This document shows positions 34,907-43,598 of a stretch of DNA of 64,000 bases, in pieces; the first letter of the stretch is position 1; each line of letters opens with the position of its first letter. The DNA comes from Flavobacteriales bacterium (GTDB lineage: Bacteria; Bacteroidota; Bacteroidia; Flavobacteriales_D; Crocinitomicaceae), in the NCBI GenBank assembly GCA_018883325.1, contig VEQH01000006.1, positions 31,119 to 95,118 on the forward strand, written 5' to 3'. The notes under the pieces were generated by a model. That model ran no database searches. It had not been told where the DNA came from and worked only from the letters and a program-made list of their open reading frames with translations. The position numbers were made by a program, and so were the translations under genes.

Positions 34907-36799
34907 CTAACCTTGCGGGGAACGATTCTCTTTTAACGTTGAGAAAAAGATAATTCCATATCCGATTGTCAGCATTAAATGGAACGGAACCATTCCAAAA
35001 TCACCATAAATTGCTCTGTTGACAGCAGTGAAACCAAATACAAGCATTAAAATCCCTTCAGCGATATTGATAATTGAAAGGCTTTTTTTGTCGTATTTAT
35101 TTCCTTTGAATTCATCTTTCTTAGAAACGTTGAATTTTGGTGTGCGAACAAATGAACTTTTAATTCCTAAATATCCTTCGATTACTGCCACCGCATTGCT
35201 CAAAGATAAAGCCATTGAAACGGTTAGGAATTGGAAAAAACGTCCAACAAAACGAATGAAATTAACGAAGCCACTTCCGTTTTTGTCGCGGTAAGAATTC
35301 CAATAATAGAAAGCTAAAAATACGGTACTTGAGATAAAAAATGCACCAAACTGAATTACTAAATTCAAGTCGGAGAATGAATCTTTGATATGAAGTACAA
35401 ACAAACTTAATATTGAAAGAATTAAAATGAACACAAAAACTGATGAATTGAACAAATGTGCCAAACCGTGAACGCGGTCACTGAATTTGATTCCTTTTGT
35501 TGTTAAAATTCGTTTCCACATTTTAATGAAAACTTCTGCTCCACCCTTCATCCAACGGTGTTGTTGGCTTTTCAAAGCAGACATTGTAATCGGTAATTCA
35601 GCTGGTGCTTCCACATCTTCTAAATAAGTGAATTTCCAACCTTTCATCTGAGCACGGTAGCTCAAATCTAAATCTTCAGTAATCGTATCGTGTTCCCAAC
35701 CTCCTGCGTCTTCGATACAGGTTTTGCGCCAAATTCCAGCAGTGCCATTGAAGTTGATGTAATGTCCATTTGCTGTTCTTCCACCTTGTTCGATTGCAAA
35801 GTGACCATTCAAACCAAAAGCTTGTAATTCAGTTAGTAAGGAATAGCTTTTATTCAAATGTCCCCAACGCGTTTGAACCACACCAATACCTTCTTTGAAA
35901 TAAGGCATTGTTCTCTTTAAGAAATCTTTATCTGGAACGAAATCGGCGTCGAAAATGGCAATAAATTCACCTTCCACACGATCCATAGCTTTGTCTAATG
36001 CGCCGGCTTTATAGCCAGTTCGGTCTGTTCGGTGAATGTGTTGAATGTTGATTCCTCTTGCGGCAACTTCGGCAACTTTTGCAGCAATGATGTCTTTCGT
36101 TTCATCCGTTGAGTCGTCTAATACTTGAATTTGAAAACGATCTCTCGGATAATCAAACTCAGCAATTGTTTCGATGATACGTTCAGCAACGTACATTTCG
36201 TTGAACATCGGCAATTGAACAGTAACGGAAGGTGTTGTTTTTGGGTCGTAAACAGGTTTTGGTTCTAATTTTTTCTTTTTGCGACTGCGAACGTAAGCCA
36301 CAGCTAAAGTCATTTGCACACAACTGTAGTAGAAAATTAAAAGCAAACAAATTCCGTATAAACCAAGAATGATTTTCGCAGTTACGTGCGACCAAAAATG
36401 TTCTTGGACGTATTTTTTTCCAGATTTTAAAGTAACAGTTCGGTCTCCCCAATTGAACATCCAAGAAACTTTCAAATTCACAAAAAATGGTTGCCCAAAA
36501 GTGAAATGTTCTAGGTGATCTTGGTTAGTTTCAAACGGAAAAGTTTCTGGTCGATAATCTCTATCAACGATGTTCAATTCACATTTACCGATTGGAATAT
36601 TTTTGAAAACAAATCTTCCGTTTTCGTCAGTTCTTGCTTTGAAAACTTTACCTGTTTTTAAAGATTTCAAGGTAACATCTACCTTTTCGGCGTCTCGTTT
36701 GGTTTTATAATCATCCAAATAACCTTCCACAATTTTGGAAACTTGTGCATTTGATACTCCAAAAACAAATATAAATAAAGCTAAAAATACGTTCTTCAT
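34907..36799 (-). CDS. membrane family-2 glycosyltransferase (cellulose-synthase-like)
   Basis: 630 residues. A signal sequence (MKNVFLALFIFVFGVSNAQ) precedes a CarboxypepD-regulatory-like beta domain at about 20-95. A membrane helix lies near 130-150, then the GT2 catalytic domain: QVLDDSTDET, IAIFDADFVPD (DxD), HDTITEDLDLSYRAQ (TED, acceptor base) and QQHRWMKGG (QxxRW). Four C-terminal membrane helices follow. These are the processive/CESA-like GT2 motifs; the product, polysaccharide or glycolipid, is not visible. An exported beta domain in front of the GT is unusual. ATG 36799 is chosen because the signal peptide starts there. Confidence 0.88.
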   Translation of the reverse strand: MKNVFLALFIFVFGVSNAQVSKIVEGYLDDYKTKRDAEKVDVTLKSLKTGKVFKARTDENGRFVFKNIPIGKCELNIVDRDYRPETFPFETNQDHLEHFTFGQPFFVNLKVSWMFNWGDRTVTLKSGKKYVQEHFWSHVTAKIILGLYGICLLLIFYYSCVQMTLAVAYVRSRKKKKLEPKPVYDPKTTPSVTVQLPMFNEMYVAERIIETIAEFDYPRDRFQIQVLDDSTDETKDIIAAKVAEVAARGINIQHIHRTDRTGYKAGALDKAMDRVEGEFIAIFDADFVPDKDFLKRTMPYFKEGIGVVQTRWGHLNKSYSLLTELQAFGLNGHFAIEQGGRTANGHYINFNGTAGIWRKTCIEDAGGWEHDTITEDLDLSYRAQMKGWKFTYLEDVEAPAELPITMSALKSQQHRWMKGGAEVFIKMWKRILTTKGIKFSDRVHGLAHLFNSSVFVFILILSILSLFVLHIKDSFSDLNLVIQFGAFFISSTVFLAFYYWNSYRDKNGSGFVNFIRFVGRFFQFLTVSMALSLSNAVAVIEGYLGIKSSFVRTPKFNVSKKDEFKGNKYDKKSLSIINIAEGILMLVFGFTAVNRAIYGDFGMVPFHLMLTIGYGIIFFSTLKENRSPQG

Positions 36800-36847
36800 A
36801 CAGGGAAATTCAATTCTAATTTTAAGAAACAAAAAGCAAATATAGAT

Positions 36848-38974
36848 TTAATCTTTCATTAACGTCATTTCATCGACTAAGTGTTTTGCTCCTGAATAAA
36901 TATCCATTACCCACATAACGTAGCGAATATCCACAACAACGTTTCTGCATCTTGCAGGATCAAACATATAATCACTCATTGTTGACTCCCAAGTTCGGTC
37001 AAAATTTAATCCCATCAAATAACCATTCGCATCAATTACTGGCGAACCAGAATTCCCTCCTGTCGTATGATTTGAACCTGTAAAACAAACCCATAACTCA
37101 CCATCTTGCGCATAGTTTCCATAATTTTTTGCAGCGTGTAATTCCAACATTCGTGGCAACAATTCAAAATCCGGGTTTCCAGTATTGTATTTTGCAACAA
37201 TTCCATTTAAAGTTGTATGTTCGGTGTACATCATTCCATCTGTTGGAGAAGAACCTTCCAATTGACCGTAAGTAATTCTTAACGTTGAATTGGCATCTGG
37301 CCAGTGTTTCGCATCGGGGAACATTACAAATTTTCCTTCCACATACACTTGCAAAAGCGCTGTCATTTCGTTTTGATAGATTTGATAACCCGGAATGATA
37401 TTGTTTCTAAAGTCATTAATATGCTTTGTGTAATGAGCAAAACCAAGGTCAGCTGTTAGAATTTTCAAGCTTTTTTCGTTGAATTTCGACAGAAAAGCAA
37501 GGTATCGTTCTTTGTTTGTAAAAATCGATTTTGAATAAATTTTCATTGCCAAAAACTTAGCAAATTGCTCAGCTGGCTCTTTGGTAGCGATGTTCAACTG
37601 TTCATAATATTCAGCTGTTTGAAGCGAAAATATTTTCTCATCCACTTTAGCATCGTAATTTTTAAAAAATCCTTCAGCACTTGTTTTTAATTTGTCAATG
37701 ACTGATTTTAACTCGCCTTTTTCTTTGTATTTTGAATAATTCTGAACCAAGTCATTTAGCGAACGAGCCAATTTAAAATATTCAGGTCCGACAGAAAGGT
37801 ATTCTACTCCCATCGCATATTTGAATTCTAAATCAGATTTAGCTGCAACTAATTCATTCATTTTATTCACAACTTCAACGTATTTCTTCCATTCTTCTTT
37901 GGAATTGGCAGCTTGCACATATTTTTTTTCTTGCTCGATTTTGATAGAAACGGCATCCAATTGTTTCAAGCCGTCAATTTGACCGATCCATTTTTTCCAA
38001 GCATTGGCAATACTTGCTTGCTTTGCTGAATATTGAATGCGAATTAAATCCGAACTTTTCATTCCTTCGTTGATAGCGCTGAGTGACAAATCGCGCATTT
38101 TGATGCGAGCAGGTCGTTCTTTTTCAACTATGAATTTCAAATAAGAAGAAACGACGTGTTGCTCCGTTTGTCCAGGGAAACCATAAACCATTGTGAAATC
38201 GCCCACTTTTCTGTTTTTGAATGAAATCGGCAAATAATGCAAAGGCTCGTAGGGAACATTGTCTTTGGAATAAGCTGCCGGTTTGTTGTCTTTTCCAGCG
38301 TACACTCTAAAAACCGAGAAATCTCCTGTGTGTCTTGGCCAAACCCAATTGTCTGTGTCTCCACCGAATTTTCCAATAGAATTGGGAGGAGTTCCCACAA
38401 AACGCACGTCTAAAAACGTTTCTTTTACCATCATATAGTAATCGTTTCCATAATTGAACGGCTTTATTTCCGCTTCATAATGCGTTCCGACAACAGCAGC
38501 AGCACACAATTTTTTAATATTTGCTTGAATTGTAGCTTGATCATTTTTGGAACTTGCACCAGCTAAAACGGTTTGTGTTACATCTTCAATTCTAACGATG
38601 CGCACAGCAGTCAACCCAGCATTTGGCAATTCTTCCTCTTTTGTTTTTGCCCAAAAACCATTTTTTAAATAATCTTTTTCCAATGAAGAATGCGACTGAA
38701 TTTGTGAGTAACCACAATGGTGATTAGTTAAAAGTAAACCTTGTTTGGAAACCAATTCAGCCGTACAGCCACCACCAAATTGCAGAATAGCATCTTTTAA
38801 ACTCGTTGAATTAACACTGTAAATATCAGCAGCCGAAAGTTTCATCCCTTTTGCTTGCATATCCGATTGAAAAGCCGCAATTAATGATGGAATAAGCATC
38901 CCTTCCTCCGCGCGAACGAAAAAAGAGCTAAAAAAGTAAAGCGCAAAAAAGGACGCCAAAAAACGATTTCTCAT
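36848..38974 (-). CDS. S46 dipeptidyl-peptidase, DPP11 (Asp/Glu-specific) type
   Basis: 708 residues with a signal peptide ending near RAEEG. A periplasmic serine peptidase that removes dipeptides from extracellular peptides. His86 in LLTNHHCGY, the Asp in GGDTDNWVW and Ser642 in TTGGNSGSP form the triad. The residue 18 after the serine is Arg (R660, in NFDRTWE). In Porphyromonas gingivalis DPP11 this is Arg673, which confers preference for Asp/Glu, while DPP7 has Gly there. I therefore infer DPP11 specificity. It is a single gene, divergent from hipBA. Confidence 0.92.
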   Translation of the reverse strand: MRNRFLASFFALYFFSSFFVRAEEGMLIPSLIAAFQSDMQAKGMKLSAADIYSVNSTSLKDAILQFGGGCTAELVSKQGLLLTNHHCGYSQIQSHSSLEKDYLKNGFWAKTKEEELPNAGLTAVRIVRIEDVTQTVLAGASSKNDQATIQANIKKLCAAAVVGTHYEAEIKPFNYGNDYYMMVKETFLDVRFVGTPPNSIGKFGGDTDNWVWPRHTGDFSVFRVYAGKDNKPAAYSKDNVPYEPLHYLPISFKNRKVGDFTMVYGFPGQTEQHVVSSYLKFIVEKERPARIKMRDLSLSAINEGMKSSDLIRIQYSAKQASIANAWKKWIGQIDGLKQLDAVSIKIEQEKKYVQAANSKEEWKKYVEVVNKMNELVAAKSDLEFKYAMGVEYLSVGPEYFKLARSLNDLVQNYSKYKEKGELKSVIDKLKTSAEGFFKNYDAKVDEKIFSLQTAEYYEQLNIATKEPAEQFAKFLAMKIYSKSIFTNKERYLAFLSKFNEKSLKILTADLGFAHYTKHINDFRNNIIPGYQIYQNEMTALLQVYVEGKFVMFPDAKHWPDANSTLRITYGQLEGSSPTDGMMYTEHTTLNGIVAKYNTGNPDFELLPRMLELHAAKNYGNYAQDGELWVCFTGSNHTTGGNSGSPVIDANGYLMGLNFDRTWESTMSDYMFDPARCRNVVVDIRYVMWVMDIYSGAKHLVDEMTLMKD

Positions 38975-39110
38975 ATTTTATGAATTTATGACGAAGATAG
39001 TTTTTTTATTGAAAAGGCTAGCTTTTGTAGGAACAACTGAAATGAATGTTAGAGTTTTTTAATGTTGGTTGATTGAGTTTTGAATTATTAATATTTTACT
39101 TTTGATTAAT

Positions 39111-39129
39111 GGTTAATATATTAGCTATT
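39111..39129 (+). promoter_or_regulatory. hipBA operator repeat, distal copy
   Basis: GGTTAATATATTAGCTATT, a direct copy (17 of 19 bases) of the one at 39152-39170, with a palindromic TAATATATTA core. It overlaps the expected -33 region. The likely ligand is the HipB-like repressor. Confidence 0.65.
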
Positions 39130-39144
39130 TTGAATAAATAATTG

Positions 39145-39152
39145 TATTTTTG
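39145..39152 (+). promoter_or_regulatory. TAnnTTTG promoter box of hipBA
   Basis: TATTTTTG is a perfect match to the Bacteroidota -7 box, between the two operator copies and 18 bases before the chosen hipB start. The -33 TTG is poorly placed. Confidence 0.55.
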
Positions 39153-39170
39153 GCTAATATATTATCTATT
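39152..39170 (+). promoter_or_regulatory. hipBA operator repeat, proximal copy
   Basis: GGCTAATATATTATCTATT, 41 bases (about four helix turns) downstream of the first copy. It covers the transcription start and ends directly at the hipB ATG. Confidence 0.65.
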
Positions 39171-39452
39171 ATGCTTTCTTTTTCGATTGAAAAAACTCCT
39201 TATCACATTCGACATGAATTGGCTCAAAAAATTAAAGTTTTGCGAAAGCAAAAGAAATTTTCCCAAATGGAATTAGCGCAGCGATCGAATGTTTCACTTG
39301 GAAGTTACAAGCGTTTTGAAAAAAGTGGACAAATTTCTTTAGAGGCATTGTTGCGCATTGCATTTGTACTTGAGAGGTTAGATGAGTTTGACAAATTATT
39401 TATTCCAGATAATCGAATAGAAATCGAAAAATTATTTAAAAATGGGAAGTGA
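39171..39452 (+). CDS. hipB: HipB-like XRE-family antitoxin/repressor
   Basis: 93 residues. A helix-turn-helix of the XRE/Cro type fills about 20-75 (LAQKIKVLRKQKKFSQMELA, SNVSLGSYKRFEKSGQISLE). Its role is to bind and inactivate the HipA kinase and repress the operon. The frame extends upstream to 39150 but that part overlaps the operator; the ATG at 39171 begins right after the proximal operator. It overlaps hipA by 11 bases, the usual antitoxin-first order. Confidence 0.85.
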   Translation: MLSFSIEKTPYHIRHELAQKIKVLRKQKKFSQMELAQRSNVSLGSYKRFEKSGQISLEALLRIAFVLERLDEFDKLFIPDNRIEIEKLFKNGK

Positions 39453-40680
39453 GAATTTCAAGTCAGTACAACGAATCAAAGTGTCTTTGAATTTTGGAAC
39501 ATCTTCCATCGAAGTAGGTTCTCTTGTGGAACAAAATCAAACTATTTTTTTTCAGTACGACCGTGAATTCTTAAAGCAAAAACTAGAGATTTCCCCTTTC
39601 AAATTCAAGATGACCGAGGAAATTATTAAATGTCCAAAAGATCCTTTCGATGGATTACCTGGAGTTTTTAATGACTCTATTCCTGATGGTTGGGGAAGAC
39701 TTTTGATTGACCGAAAACTCATTGAAAAAGGAATAAGTCCAAGTGAAATTAGTTTGTTAGATCGGCTTTCTTTAGTTGGGAAAAACGGACAAGGAGCTTT
39801 GGTTTATGAGCCATATACGGATGAAATTGAGGGAATGAATTCACTTTTCGATTTAGACGAAATAGCCAACAAAACAAAAGAAATTTTAAAAAACGGGAAT
39901 TCTGATTATCTTGAAAATTTATATCATTTGGGTGGAAATTCTGTGGGAGCTCGTCCGAAAATTTTGGTAAATTATTCTGAAAAAAAGGATTTATTTGGAT
40001 TGCTACCAACTGCTGATTTTGAACCTTGGATAGTGAAATTTTCAGCCTTGAATGATTTAGAACATAGTGCTAAAATTGAATTTGCATTTTATTTAATCGC
40101 AAAAGATTGTGGCATAGAAATGAATACATCTAAACTGTTCTTCAGTGAAAAAGGTCGCTGCTTTTTTGGCACAAAACGCTTCGATAGAATGCAAAACAAA
40201 CGTTTACATTTTCATTCCGCTTGTGGTTTGTTACACGATAATTTCCGTTACAGTACCTTGGACTACGGGCACATAATGGATGCCGCTAATAAACTCGAAA
40301 ATAATATGCTTGCATGTGAAAAAGTATTTAAACTAGCAGCTTTTAATGTCTTTGGTTGCAACATGGACGATCATAGTAAAAACATTGGCTTCTTGATGGA
40401 TGATACTGGGAAATGGAATTTTGCACCTGCTTACGATTTGACTTTTTCCCCTGCTCGTGGAAATTTTCAAAGTTTATCAGTGGGTAGTAAATATCAAGAT
40501 GTAGGAACCAAAGAATTGTTGAAATTAGCCAGCGTTTTTGATATTAAACATGCACTTAAAATTATTGATGAGGTAAAAGAAAGTTTTTCAAAGTGGAATC
40601 AACTCTCAAGTGAATTGGCAATCAATAAAAAAGAAAGTACGCTGGTTGAAAAAGCAATTGAAAGGAAGTTAAAAATGTAA
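39442..40680 (+). CDS. hipA: HipA-family Ser/Thr kinase toxin
   Basis: 412 residues. HipA toxins phosphorylate proteins such as glutamyl-tRNA synthetase and stop growth. The N-terminal subdomain contains FDGLPGVFNDSIPDGWGRLL. The Ser-containing P-loop segment is HLGGNSVGARPK. The catalytic loop N307-M-D309-D-H-S-K-N314 corresponds to the family NxDRHxxN, with Asp309 as catalytic base, and APAYDLTFSP is the Mg-binding Asp. All key residues are present, so it should be active. It is followed, convergently, by the RhuM-PLD array. Confidence 0.9.
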   Translation: MGSENFKSVQRIKVSLNFGTSSIEVGSLVEQNQTIFFQYDREFLKQKLEISPFKFKMTEEIIKCPKDPFDGLPGVFNDSIPDGWGRLLIDRKLIEKGISPSEISLLDRLSLVGKNGQGALVYEPYTDEIEGMNSLFDLDEIANKTKEILKNGNSDYLENLYHLGGNSVGARPKILVNYSEKKDLFGLLPTADFEPWIVKFSALNDLEHSAKIEFAFYLIAKDCGIEMNTSKLFFSEKGRCFFGTKRFDRMQNKRLHFHSACGLLHDNFRYSTLDYGHIMDAANKLENNMLACEKVFKLAAFNVFGCNMDDHSKNIGFLMDDTGKWNFAPAYDLTFSPARGNFQSLSVGSKYQDVGTKELLKLASVFDIKHALKIIDEVKESFSKWNQLSSELAINKKESTLVEKAIERKLKM

Positions 40681-40738
40681 CTGATTTTCGTTAAAAACCG
40701 CTTTGACAAAAGATCTTCTGTTTTTTCAAAATTCAGGT

Positions 40739-41581
40739 TTATTCCAATCGCTCCAAAATAAACGCCAACATGGTTTCGTCTAATTTTGAAAATGCAAACC
40801 ACCTTTTACCTAAATCTTTCAATGATGCCCCAATGTGATACAACTCTTTTCGGTCAATGATAAGAAAGCGGTCGTGGCTATCTCGAAGTTCTCTGATTTG
40901 AATGGGTGGATATTGGCTGTTGTGCCTTTCCAAATCCAACTGTAAAACCCGTGAAATTGATTTGGTATAAATGATTGCTTCTACGTTTTCGGCACGTTTA
41001 CTGAGGTGCGTCAACACTGATTCATCGATGTAATTATCGATGAGAGTGATTTCTTTATTAGCTGAACGGATAATTTTTGACATCAATTCGTAAGCGTCAA
41101 AGATTTGACCGTCGAAGAATACGCCTTGGGTTGGAAGTTCGTTGCTTTTGAGTTGTATTGAAATTTTACTTACTTCTTTTGTTAGATTTTCTAAATTGTT
41201 TTCAATTCGATTGACTCGTTGATTTATTGCATATCCTTTGAATAAAAATTCTCGTAAAACAGATGTTGCCCAAATTCGAAATTGAGTACCTTGTTTCGAT
41301 TTTACTCGATAACCTACTGAAATTATGACGTCTAGGTTATAAAACTTTGTTTTGTAAAGTTTACCGTCAAGCGCAGTAGTCAAGGATTCCTTGACTACTG
41401 AATCAGAAGATAATTCTCCTTCATTAAAACAGTTGTTAATGTGTAAACTGATATTTTGTTTTGACTGCTTGAAAAGTACAGCCATTTGTGCTTGACTCAA
41501 CCAAACAGTATCGTTTTCAACACGAACCTCAATGTGTTCAGCCGCTTCATTTGGGCGGTATAAAATGATTTCATTCTTCAT
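40739..41581 (-). CDS. RhuM-PLD family protein, intact, array copy 3
   Basis: 280 residues, last gene of the tandem array. Constant opening MKNEIILYRPNEAAEHIEV. The variable core (SQAQMAVLFKQSKQNISLHI, then SVVKESLTTALDGKLY) is the RhuM DNA-binding region. NLDVIISVGYRVKSKQGTQF and RIWATSVLREFLFKGYAINQ are conserved. After a coiled-coil-like linker, the PLD-like domain runs from QGVFFDGQIFDAYELM to the end, with SHDRFLIIDRKELYHIGAS. The family is uncharacterised; binding DNA through the RhuM domain and acting through the PLD-like domain is inference. Confidence 0.85.
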   Translation of the reverse strand: MKNEIILYRPNEAAEHIEVRVENDTVWLSQAQMAVLFKQSKQNISLHINNCFNEGELSSDSVVKESLTTALDGKLYKTKFYNLDVIISVGYRVKSKQGTQFRIWATSVLREFLFKGYAINQRVNRIENNLENLTKEVSKISIQLKSNELPTQGVFFDGQIFDAYELMSKIIRSANKEITLIDNYIDESVLTHLSKRAENVEAIIYTKSISRVLQLDLERHNSQYPPIQIRELRDSHDRFLIIDRKELYHIGASLKDLGKRWFAFSKLDETMLAFILERLE

Positions 41582-41674
41582 AGTTTACTTGAAGTTAGGA
41601 AAAATTATCCTTTCGAGTCGAATGATTTTCAAGAAATATTGGTAGAAAAGTGCCCATTTCGGTGTTTTTTTGAT
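41582..41674 (-). repeat. leader repeat of the RhuM-PLD family, copy 4
   Basis: Spacer before the 40739 gene, nearly identical to the spacers at 42548 and 43499 and related to 9405. It contains the TTTCTTGAAAATCATT block. Confidence 0.8.
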
Positions 41675-42547
41675 TCAGTTGTAATCCAATCGCTCCAAAA
41701 TAAACGCCAACATGGTTTCGTCTAATTTCGAAAATGCTAACCACCTTTTACCCAAATCTTTCAACGATGCACCGATATGATACAATTCTTTTCGGTCAAT
41801 GATAAGAAAACGGTCGTGGCTATCTCGAAGTTCTTTGATTTGAATGGGTGGGTATTGATTGTTGTGTCTTTCCAAATCTAATTGTAAAACCCTTGAAATA
41901 GATTTGGTATAAATGATTGCTTCTACGTTTTCGGCACGTTTACTGAGATGCGTTAACACCGATTCATCAATGTAATTGTCGATGAGAATGATTTCTTTTT
42001 TAGCTGAACGAATAATTTTTGACATCAATTCGTAAGCGTCAAAGATTTGACCGTCGAAGAATACGCCTTGGGTTGGAATAAGTTTAGAATTAATCTGTAA
42101 ATCTATTTAGTCAACTTTGCTTTTAATATTTTCCAGATTATCTTCCAAACGATTCATTCTGTTGTTGATGGAATAACCTTTAAGCAAGTAATCTTTCAAA
42201 ACGCTATTTGCCCAAATCCGGAATTGTGTGCCTCTTTTTGAATTGACTCGATATCCAATAGATAATATCACATCGAGGTTGTAGTATTTAATCTTTTTGC
42301 TTTGAGTTTTCCCAAAAATAGCTCCATGTTGAGTGGTATGTGCAAAAAATGCACATACCACATTTTCATCTAGTTCTTGATTCTGAAAAATATTTTTCAA
42401 ATGTTTCGAAATTACAGTTCTGTCTCTATTAAATAAAAGAGAAATCTGTTCTTGTGTTAGCCAAAAGGTTTCATTATCTTCATCAACGCGAACTTCAATG
42501 TGTTCAGCCGCTTCATTTGGGCGGTATAAAATGATTTCATTCTTCAT
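41675..42547 (-). pseudogene. RhuM-PLD family gene with an in-frame TAA, array copy 2
   Basis: Residues from ATG 42547 read as a normal RhuM domain with its own variable core (TQEQISLLFNRDRTVISKHL, then CAFFAHTTQHGAIFGKTQ) up to the linker. TAA at 42107-42109 stands where the paralogues have Lys (SKISIQLKSNELPTQG), so one A-to-T change accounts for it. The frame then continues unbroken through IPTQGVFFDGQ and the whole PLD-like domain to 41675. Read through, it would be 290 residues. The N-terminal 146-residue part could be made as a free RhuM domain; the rest has no obvious ribosome-binding site. Confidence 0.85.
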
Positions 42548-42640
42548 AGTTTACTTGAAGTTAGGAAAAATTATCTTTTCGAGTCGAATGATTTTCAAGA
42601 AATATTGGTAGAAAAGTGCCTATTTCGGTGTTTTTTTGAT
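42548..42640 (-). repeat. leader repeat of the RhuM-PLD family, copy 3
   Basis: Spacer before the nonsense-broken gene, almost the same as the one at 41582. Confidence 0.8.
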
Positions 42641-43498
42641 TCAGTTGTAATCCAATCGCTCCAAAATAAACGCCAACATGGTTTCGTCTAATTTCGAAAA
42701 CGCGAACCATTTCTTTCCCAAATCTTTCAACGATGCACCAATATGATACAATTCTTTTCGGTCAATGATAAGAAAGCGGTCGTGGCTATCACGAAGTTCT
42801 TTGATTTGAACGGGTGGATATTGGCTGTTGTGCCTTTCCAAGTCCATCTGTAAAACCCGTGAAATTGATTTGGTATAAATGATTGCTTCTACGTTTTCGG
42901 CACGTTTACTGAGGTGCGTCAACACTGTTTCGTCGATGTAATTGTCGATGAGAATGATTTCTTTTTTAGCTGAACGAATAATTTTTGACATCAATTCGTA
43001 AGCGTCATAAATCTGTCCATCAAAGAAAACTCCTTGTGTTGGAAGCTCGTTGCTTTTAAGTTGCAATGAAATTTTACTTACTTCTTTTGTAAGATTTTCT
43101 AGATTGTTTTCAATGCGATTGACTCGTTGATTTATTGCATACCCTTTAAGTAAATAATCTCGTAAAACAGATGTTGCCCAAATTCGAAATTGTGTGCCTT
43201 GTTTGGAATTAACTCTGTATCCTACTGAAATTATTGCATCAAGGTTATAGTATTCAATTGTACGTTTTACTGCCCTACCAGATTCCTTTTGAACAGTTGC
43301 ATTTTTTGCAACAGTTGCTTTTTCTATCAGCTCACCCTCTCGATAAATATTGCGTAAATGTCTTGAAATAACTGACTTATCTCTATCGAAAAGTAAAGCT
43401 ATTTGATTTAACGAAAGCCATACTGTCTCGTTTTCAACGCGAACTTCAATGTGTTCAGCCGCTTCATTTGGGCGGTATAAAATGATTTCATTCTTCAT
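42641..43498 (-). CDS. RhuM-PLD family protein, intact, array copy 1
   Basis: 285 residues. Same constant opening, and a third version of the variable core (SLNQIALLFDRDKSVISRHL, then ATVAKNATVQKESGRAVKRT). It then shares YYNLDAIISVGYRVNSKQG, RIWATSVLRDYLLKGYAINQ and the PLD-like domain with the 40739 copy almost residue for residue. The helix-turn-helix portion resembles the truncated protein at 9504 (LFERDKSVISRHL). It is the first complete gene of the array, after the 3' remnant at 43599. Confidence 0.85.
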   Translation of the reverse strand: MKNEIILYRPNEAAEHIEVRVENETVWLSLNQIALLFDRDKSVISRHLRNIYREGELIEKATVAKNATVQKESGRAVKRTIEYYNLDAIISVGYRVNSKQGTQFRIWATSVLRDYLLKGYAINQRVNRIENNLENLTKEVSKISLQLKSNELPTQGVFFDGQIYDAYELMSKIIRSAKKEIILIDNYIDETVLTHLSKRAENVEAIIYTKSISRVLQMDLERHNSQYPPVQIKELRDSHDRFLIIDRKELYHIGASLKDLGKKWFAFSKLDETMLAFILERLDYN

Positions 43499-43598
43499 AG
43501 TTTACTTGAAGTTAGAAAAAATTATCTTTTCGTGAATAATGATTTTCAAGAAATATTGGTTGAAAAATGCTTTCTTCATTGTTTTTTTCGATTCAGTT
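43499..43598 (-). repeat. leader repeat of the RhuM-PLD family, copy 2
   Basis: Spacer between the remnant at 43599 and the 42641 gene. It is the closest match to the spacer at 9405-9503, including the ATCGAAAAAAACA stretch after the remnant's stop. Confidence 0.8.

Noticed and set aside
40739..43598. Regular repeats in the RhuM-PLD array considered as a CRISPR array
   Set aside because: Units are about 950 bases and coding; no short direct repeats with unique spacers and no cas genes are present.
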